Assembly: GCA_949152475.1 (NCBI GenBank)
Contig: OX424564.1
Location: 27,464,165 to 27,528,164, forward strand
DNA: 64,000 bases
Origin: Terebella lapidaria
Lineage: Eukaryota > Annelida > Polychaeta > Terebellida > Terebellidae
Reading direction: 5' to 3'
Program-made: the position numbers and the translations under genes
Shown here: piece after piece, positions 57,960-64,000 of the stretch
Layout of the letters: each line of letters opens with the position of its first letter
Position numbering within the stretch: the first letter of the stretch is position 1
The notes under the pieces: model-generated
Seen by the model: only the letters and a program-made list of their open reading frames with translations
Told to the model about the DNA's origin: nothing
Database searches by the model: none

Positions 57960-60313
57960 TAAACGTCAAATTTCCGAAATTTCAAAAGGCCATAACATCG
58001 TCAATACTGTATGGAATCTCTTAAAACTTGATGTGCATATTGACAGTAATGACCTCTAGTAACTAAAGTACAAAGGTCAAAGGTCAAGGTCAAGGTCATC
58101 GAAATCCCAGAAAAACACGTTTCCGGTAATAACATCCATTTGAATTGTTGTAGGTTCATGAAATTCGAACCATATCATTCAGAAGAGACATAGCAATCGA
58201 GCGTATATGTCAATTTCATGATTGACCTTGAACTTGGTCAGGAAAATAAGGTCATATGAGGAAAACTTCAAGGTCAAATTTCAAAACTAACTGAAACCTA
58301 TCAAGTAGTATATCAAATGAAAGGTCTTGACTCCCTGGTACATACTTTCTCATCAGTTTTGAGATGTGACGTTTATTGACGTCACAATGACGTCATAAAC
58401 GTAATTTTTTTGAACTTTCAAATGGTCATAGTGTCCACAAACCTTGTTCGATTCTGATGGAATTATACAAGTAAATATATGTTTTCATACACAGACAATG
58501 CACAATTTTCGTGACTCAAGGTCAAAGGTCGAGGTCAAGGTCAAGAGAAAGGTCAAAATCACTTAAATGGCCATAACTTCGGAACTAATCGTCGCAGAGA
58601 GTTCAAACTAAGGCCATATTGTGGCATATTAAAAGGCCTTTCATGAGTGACCTTGAATGTGACCTTTGACCTTGACCTTGAGAGGTTCGCCACAAGTCAA
58701 TATCAAGGTCGAGTACAAAGTTCAGTGCACCATATTGAATAGGATACAGTTGGAAACATCAGTGCACCATATTGAATAGGATACAGTTGGAAATTTCAAA
58801 TTCATTGAAACCTGTCAAATATCATGAGTATGCGCTCCGGCAAGTGGGTGCCCTAGGGGCTCTCGTTTGTTTGTTCACCCTCTACAGGTCGCAATTGTAC
58901 AATGATTATCAAGTAACTTTGGGTACATTATATGTAGGTTATGAGGCAGCCACAGCACACTTTTGGTGAATCTAGGTCAAAGATCAAGGTCAAGGTCACG
59001 CAAAACGATGAAAACACATAAATGGTCAAAACTTCAGTTCTATTCGTTGTAAAGACTTCAAACCAAGTTCATATTGTAGATAAACTCGAGTTCTATCTTT
59101 AGTGACCTTGACCTTGACATTTGACCTTGACCTTGAGAAGTTCGCCTGAGGTCGAATATTTGACCTTGGAGGTCACCTCCTCCGATTTTCGATCTGATGC
59201 TTGGAAACGATGTCGGACCGGTCCCTTATGGTCAATGTCAATTTTTAGCGCGATCGGTCAATCCGTTATGACGTAATTGACGTTTCTATGGCAACGAAAT
59301 CTGTCCCATTATAAGCGAAATTGCATGTTTCAAGCTGTCCATGCTGATAAAAGCGTCAATAATGTGCGTAAAAATCTAATGATACACCTGTTTATAGCCA
59401 AGGACGAGTTCTTTTGTTCCGCGAAATTTCAAGGTCAAAGGTCGGAAGTCAAGGTCAATATTGACCCGCAAGTGAAAACCATGTAGGTCATTATATCTCA
59501 GGAAGTAAGCAAGATAGAGACACGAAAGTAAATCCACAGTATTGCACTCACTTAGCCTATCAACTTTTGTATTTACACCTAAGGCGTATGGCCGATAGCC
59601 TTTGCAAGCGCCTGAGGTCGAAGTTGACCCAAAAAATGACCTTGACCTTGACCTTTCGCGAAAATATCGAGTAGTAACTCGTTTGAAAGGTCTTCGGGAG
59701 TAGTTTCGATATATGTTCTTATTTTTGGAATCTGACGTCATATGACGTCATAATGACGTGAAACACGATTTTATCATACTTCAATTGATTGTTTACATGA
59801 GATGCATAAACCATTTATGATTATTGTTGATCCGGTGCTCTGGTAAGTATTGGGGATACATACTGAAGCTATTTGACAAATATCAGTTCAATAATTGCAG
59901 TGGTAATGGCCTAATTGACCTTTTTATGACGGAAAATTGGAGAAAATTTCATTTGTTTGTCTTTTCATACTCATAGCGTCCACATTTGTTGTTTGATTCT
60001 TTTCAAATTTGATGTAGATATTCGGTAGGATAATGGCTCTTGACAGAATGATTTTGAGAAAAATAGCTCTATTGATGACGTCACAAAAGATCCGAATCCT
60101 ATCAGTCTTTCGTGACCACAAACTGCTCATGCTAGGAAAGAAATATAATACTTTTTTCAATGTTTTCCATCAACTATACAAAATCTAGAAAAATGCCATT
60201 ACTCATATTTAAAATAACCAGATGCATCAACTTTGCAAAAAATTCAAAGTCTTTGGTAAAAGTTCAAGGTCATTGCCAGCTATTCCGGCAAGTTAGTCGA
60301 CTATGTCGGTTCA

Positions 60314-61074
60314 TTTATACTGTTTCCTAGCAACACACATGTTCACGGGTCTTCCATTCATGAGTAGAAGGGGTCATTGAGTGCAATCAAAGATTGTAAG
60401 AAGTTCTTCCAATCGTTGGTACAATTTCACTTTACTTTACATGCATTGGGTTTTCAAATATTTCCGAATCATAAATTCATAGCATGTGATAAAAACAAAA
60501 CCTGTCTCGTGTGTTTTCCAGCACGCGGGAAAGATCTCGTTTGAACTGGCGGAAGAACATCAGAAAGCACTCGACCTTTGGTCTCGTGCTCTCTTGTATT
60601 CTTCCGCCAGTTCAAACTCGATCTTTCCCACGTGCTGGAAAACACACTCACCTAGTTTTGTCATTATATCCAGAGTTATACAGAACTTTGTCAGAAACAA
60701 ACAAATTAAATAAAATAAAAATATCCCATGTGTATATTCAATGACAGTTTCAGTATGAAGTAAAGTGTGTCTGACTAGATTTATTATTGGAGGGGGAGGG
60801 GGGTGGGTGGCAAGCTGGTTAGAGGAGTCAAGCGACCGAGCGAAGTGAGGTGGATAGGTGGTAGCCTGCACGGCGTGGGGTCTGGGGCCCGCTCAAGGGC
60901 ACCAGAAGCCAGAGCTTTTTTCATGCTCTGTGGTCGACACTGAGCTCTCTCTGGCGCTGATTGAGTATTTTTCATTCCACACATGCATATAAATATTGCT
61001 GGTATTTAAATGTATTTATCCCAAAACTATTCATTGCCACTTTACATATTATATGTCATAGAACTTAATTGCTG
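60314..61074. other. Unit-2 counterpart of 48786-49545 with hairpin at 60510-60646
   Basis: Resumes identity with unit 1 at TATACTGTTTCCTAG. The hairpin arms are the same apart from one change (CCACGTGCTGG against CCGCGTGCTGG). No gene seen. Confidence 0.6.
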
Positions 61075-61827
61075 ATTAAAGTTGGAATCAATTTTGAAAT
61101 CAGCCAAATTTAGCATTCTTGTTTGTCACGTAAACTTGAAAGTACATCTCGAGATAGTCGGGAATATATAGGAAATATGCACAGCTCGACAACAGATACT
61201 CATAAAATTGCCGTTAATCGTGCATGAAAACAGTGGATAGAGAACGATCGGCCTGCCTACACTTCCGGTTGCCACAGTATCTAGACAAATACCAATGACG
61301 TCATGAGACTGTATGTAGAACTCGCCCTCAAGGCGGGCCGCTTTGAGGAAAAAATTGATGCGAGATTGACTGGCCCGAGTTTGAATCTTGATTTAGCAAC
61401 TCAATTTAGGCACGTAATACACATTTTCAGACCCAAATTTTTACGATTTCTCATTCTATAGACAAAACAGAGCTACGGCAGAATAAATACATTTTGTCAA
61501 TTCTAAAAGTGATTATAGCTTTAAAGCTATTATCACTTTTAGAATTGACAAAATTTATTCATTCTGCGATAGCTTTATTTTGTCCATAGAATGAGGAATC
61601 GTACAAATTTGGATCTGAAATGTGTATTATGTGCCTAAATTGATTTTCCAAATCAAGATTCAAATTCGGGCGCATCAATTTTTCCCTGATGCAATATTTT
61701 CTGAGTATCTGTTGTCGAACTGTGCATATTTTCTATATATTCCCGACTATCCCGAGATGTACTTTAAGGTTTGTGTGACAAACATGAATGCTATTTGGCT
61801 GATTTTAAAATTGATTCCAACTTTATT
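61075..61827. mobile_element. Large foldback structure (unit 2)
   Basis: Counterpart of 49546-50298, with the same centre AGCTTTAAAGCT (about 61518-61529) and the same extra segment in the left arm. Confidence 0.85.
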
Positions 61828-62384
61828 GACACTCAATTGCATAATTATTGACCAACGAATGTTAGGCCTATGTAACGCTGTAATGCACCTTAACATATTT
61901 CTGAGTCACAGATTTTTTTGTTGAAATTATATCCTGCCCCCCTCCCCCCTCGGTCAAAAATATCAAACGAGGAAAATTACACTTATATTTCCTTACATGT
62001 AGGTGCATACCCACATTTCCTATAGCTTCTTGCTCTCTCTCTCTCTCTTTTTCTTTTTTTCACGGCCCAATAGGGGGGGGGGGGGTGCGCGCTGGGTGCA
62101 TTACTGTACAAACACGATGCAAAAGACAGAGAACCTAAAATTTATAATTTGGAGGAACAAGGCCCGACTATTGACAAAATGATGAGTCACTATGTGGAGT
62201 AGAGGATGGCAATGTAGACAAGCCAGTATGGATTTTATGTTTTGAATTGACACGGACATGGTATGAATTACAGGATGCACATGAACAAATTCATTCATTT
62301 AATTCAGTTTCTGGATGGAAATGATAACAATAGTACAACATGCCATAGGTTGTACACAGATAAACCTCATCCAGTTTTTGTACT

Positions 62385-63554
62385 TTACGCACGATAATAT
62401 TTCACGGCTTCAACCAGTGGCATCAGAAGATTTCCGGCGATCACTACAATAGCACCTACAATCTCAAGAACGTTGGCATTACCCGGGTACATCCCAGAGA
62501 GTACTGTGTACTGCAGGACGAAACATCCAGGTATTTGAATCGTCTTGAGAATACCCGACACGAGAGGAGGGCTGTACCTATATCCGAACGCTAACAAGAA
62601 GTTGTGACTGCCAGATATCAACATGTGCCCGGCGAGAAACATCGTACAAACCATCAAATGAGGAAACGTGGGAACCTCAGTGGCAAGCATTAGAACTATC
62701 GATATTAAGACCCCAGTCACCGACATCCAAAACATTGCAATCTTTGTGTCCAAGTCGTACAGCTTGTAACGGATGGTCAATATGTAGATGGCGTTGGTCG
62801 GAGCCTCCACGAACGCTAGACTGTATCCAATTATAGAATCCCTCTTTTTGTTACTATGTTCGACGAATGACGTATTATTCACACCGTCAGTGGATGCATT
62901 CATTGGCGGTAAATTGCATGGCGAATGCAGAGCTGCTGAGGAATTAACCAAGGAGTCGCCAATGTTCTTAAAGAGGAAAGGTGGCTGTACTACCAGCAGA
63001 GCGCCTATCACACACAAACACAATGCGACGATTTGTTCCGTTTTGACACTCCTTGACAGTACTAAAGTTACTACGAAGAATATGCACAGCTCTACACTTT
63101 TACACACGGCACAAACCAATCCAACTGGGACGTAGTATGTTTCACCGTAACCTGCATAACTGCAAGCTACAATGCAAAGTGAGGCCAGTATCAGCCAGCC
63201 AACCTTCTCTCTCGGTACGCGAACTTGTTTATCCTCGGACGCTCCCACTATCATAACTGAAAACACGAATTGGACGGCATATCGGAGGGCGTTGAGTTCC
63301 GAGTGTGGAATCAAGCGGTTGAGAAGCTGGGCGAGCATTAAACCAACACATGCACCAAGTATTCCAATCACAATACATGAGTAGCCAATACGTCGCATTT
63401 TGATATCGGATTTGTCGTCCTCTTTTGTCTGTTTCTGTCCAATAAGAGCATCCTTTTCTGTGCCGGAAATATCCGACAGGAGATCATCTTTGGACTCGCC
63501 TGGTGTCTTCTCACGTGAATTGACCACGTCCATCTCTATTGATTTAATAGTCAT
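62385..63554 (-). CDS. DMT-superfamily (SLC35G/EamA-like) transporter, intronless, unit 3
   Basis: A 389-residue carrier, start at the ATG at 63554. The C-terminal half is almost identical to unit 2 (TFPH, PLVEA). The N-terminal half carries a cluster of changes: SREKTPG, MRRIGYS, GACVGLMLAQ, QFVFSVMIVGA, GWLILAS, VCAVCKS, EQIVAL. All are conservative and keep the helices, the KSVELC segment and the EKDALI dileucine. The frame is intact. The uneven divergence suggests gene conversion or a recombination junction within the coding region. Substrate unknown. Confidence 0.87.
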   Translation of the reverse strand: MTIKSIEMDVVNSREKTPGESKDDLLSDISGTEKDALIGQKQTKEDDKSDIKMRRIGYSCIVIGILGACVGLMLAQLLNRLIPHSELNALRYAVQFVFSVMIVGASEDKQVRVPREKVGWLILASLCIVACSYAGYGETYYVPVGLVCAVCKSVELCIFFVVTLVLSRSVKTEQIVALCLCVIGALLVVQPPFLFKNIGDSLVNSSAALHSPCNLPPMNASTDGVNNTSFVEHSNKKRDSIIGYSLAFVEAPTNAIYILTIRYKLYDLDTKIAMFWMSVTGVLISIVLMLATEVPTFPHLMVCTMFLAGHMLISGSHNFLLAFGYRYSPPLVSGILKTIQIPGCFVLQYTVLSGMYPGNANVLEIVGAIVVIAGNLLMPLVEAVKYYRA

Positions 63555-64000
63555 CCTGACTTTCCAAGTGAAATGTTTTAAATTATAAGTATTTGCAGCC
63601 ACTGCTCAGCAATACGGAATTTAAGTGACAGAGTGACACACGTTGATGTATACAATAAATACCGTGAGGGGAGCATTCCTGATTGATGAAAGCCACCTCC
63701 ACCCCTCTATCTAACACGGGGGCGATCTGACTGTGTTGGCCGTGACGGTATGTTCGAGTTAATAAAGTGTACACGAGTTGAATGCTGAATTATACATATT
63801 TTTTACACACGCGATAGCAATACGCTTCCGTAAAGTCTTCGAAAGTAAATATAGTTCTATAATTTCCTGTGATTTCCAAATTCCATTTTTTTTTTACAAT
63901 TTCCCATCTTAAGTTGGTCCGGTGTTTGGTGTATATAGTCCTGAAACTGAAACATAAATTTCGCGCCCTGAGCCACTGTGAGATACAGTAGGCTGAAACC
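63555..64000. other. Upstream region of the unit-3 transporter
   Basis: Matches the upstream regions of units 1 and 2, except that the 20-22-bp minisatellite is absent (near 63780) and replaced by ATATTTTTTACACACGC. No gene seen. Confidence 0.5.

Larger units (their letters stand above)
57406..60313. mobile_element. 2.9-kb insertion specific to unit 2, rich in AGGTCA and TGACGTCA sites
   Basis: Comparison with unit 1 (TGCATTGTTTATACTG) shows 2.9 kb of extra DNA with at most a TT target duplication. It opens with two copies of a 63-bp unit containing ACTTGCCGGAAT...ATTCYGGCAAGT hairpins; the second hairpin (57468-57495) is a perfect 28-bp palindrome. It ends ATTCCGGCAAGTTAGTCG. The interior has at least three diverged modules (from about 57640, 58500 and 58970). 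Each has direct AGGTCA repeats, about 100 bp with CATAACTTCGG, then inverted TGACCTTGACCTTGA repeats. No coding region. Could be a non-autonomous transposon or a satellite-like insertion; a deletion from unit 1 cannot be excluded. Confidence 0.75.
50572..62100. repeat. Tandem segmental duplication, unit 2 (11.5 kb)
   Basis: Second copy of the block at 41945-50571, offset 8627 bp at the gene. It is longer than unit 1 by about 2.9 kb because of the insertion at 57406-60313. It also has small differences in homopolymers and GGACGACGG copy number. Confidence 0.93.
62101..64000. repeat. Tandem segmental duplication, unit 3 (cut by window end)
   Basis: Starts again at ATTACTGTAC. The first ~800 bp are nearly identical to unit 2. 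From about 62940 to 63800 it is visibly more divergent, and the final 170 bp are near-identical again. Confidence 0.92.

Noticed and set aside
57640-59660. AAGGTC-type repeats as telomeric or simple satellite DNA
   Set aside because: They are interrupted, occur in both orientations within larger modules and are bounded by unit-1/unit-2 insertion junctions.
1-64000. tRNA, rRNA or other structured RNA genes
   Set aside because: No cloverleaf or rRNA-like segment could be supported by eye; a covariance-model scan would be needed to exclude small RNAs.

Overview
The window is animal nuclear DNA, AT-rich, with spliced genes, signal-peptide/EGF/discoidin exons, CR1/jockey-type LINEs, Penelope-like and Ty3/Gypsy relics and many short inverted-repeat elements. 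There is no operon structure and no bacterial signal. The repeat style (dispersed AGGTCA-rich repeats, GGACGACGGACG tails, AGGCCTA words) recalls marine invertebrates such as hemichordates, echinoderms, molluscs or brachiopods. I cannot name the phylum from sequence alone.

Layout: 1-8 kb is mostly transposon debris: an antisense LINE endonuclease piece, a hAT-like short element, and a nearly complete but broken jockey/CR1-superfamily LINE at 2.9-6.5 kb. 8-10.4 kb holds a truncated copy and one intact intronless gene for a drug/metabolite-transporter (DMT, SLC35G-like) membrane protein. 10.4-15 kb is repeats, including a TA-flanked miniature element with an internal palindromic array. 15.3-30.2 kb is a large, old inverted duplication: two convergent five-exon genes (16.7-18.0 kb +, 28.3-24.6 kb -) each encode a small secreted EGF plus discoidin-like protein. 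Each is followed by a second, phase-compatible discoidin exon pair. 31-38 kb carries a short inverted-repeat element, a DMT pseudogene, a Gypsy fossil and a 2.5-kb foldback element with a 6-bp target duplication.

41.9-64 kb is a recent tandem segmental duplication: two units (8.6 and 11.5 kb) and the start of a third. Each carries one intact intronless DMT gene, a Penelope-like reverse transcriptase relic interrupted by a 1.27-kb element, and a foldback structure near its edge. Unit 2 differs from unit 1 mainly by a 2.9-kb insertion packed with AGGTCA half-sites, DR1 sites and paired TGACGTCA (CRE) octamers.

Functionally there are two host gene families: a locally expanding DMT transporter family (four intact genes, two broken copies) and a pair of secreted EGF-discoidin proteins. 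Everything else is mobile or repeat DNA. Identities come from reading motifs and translated sequence by eye; no database search was possible.
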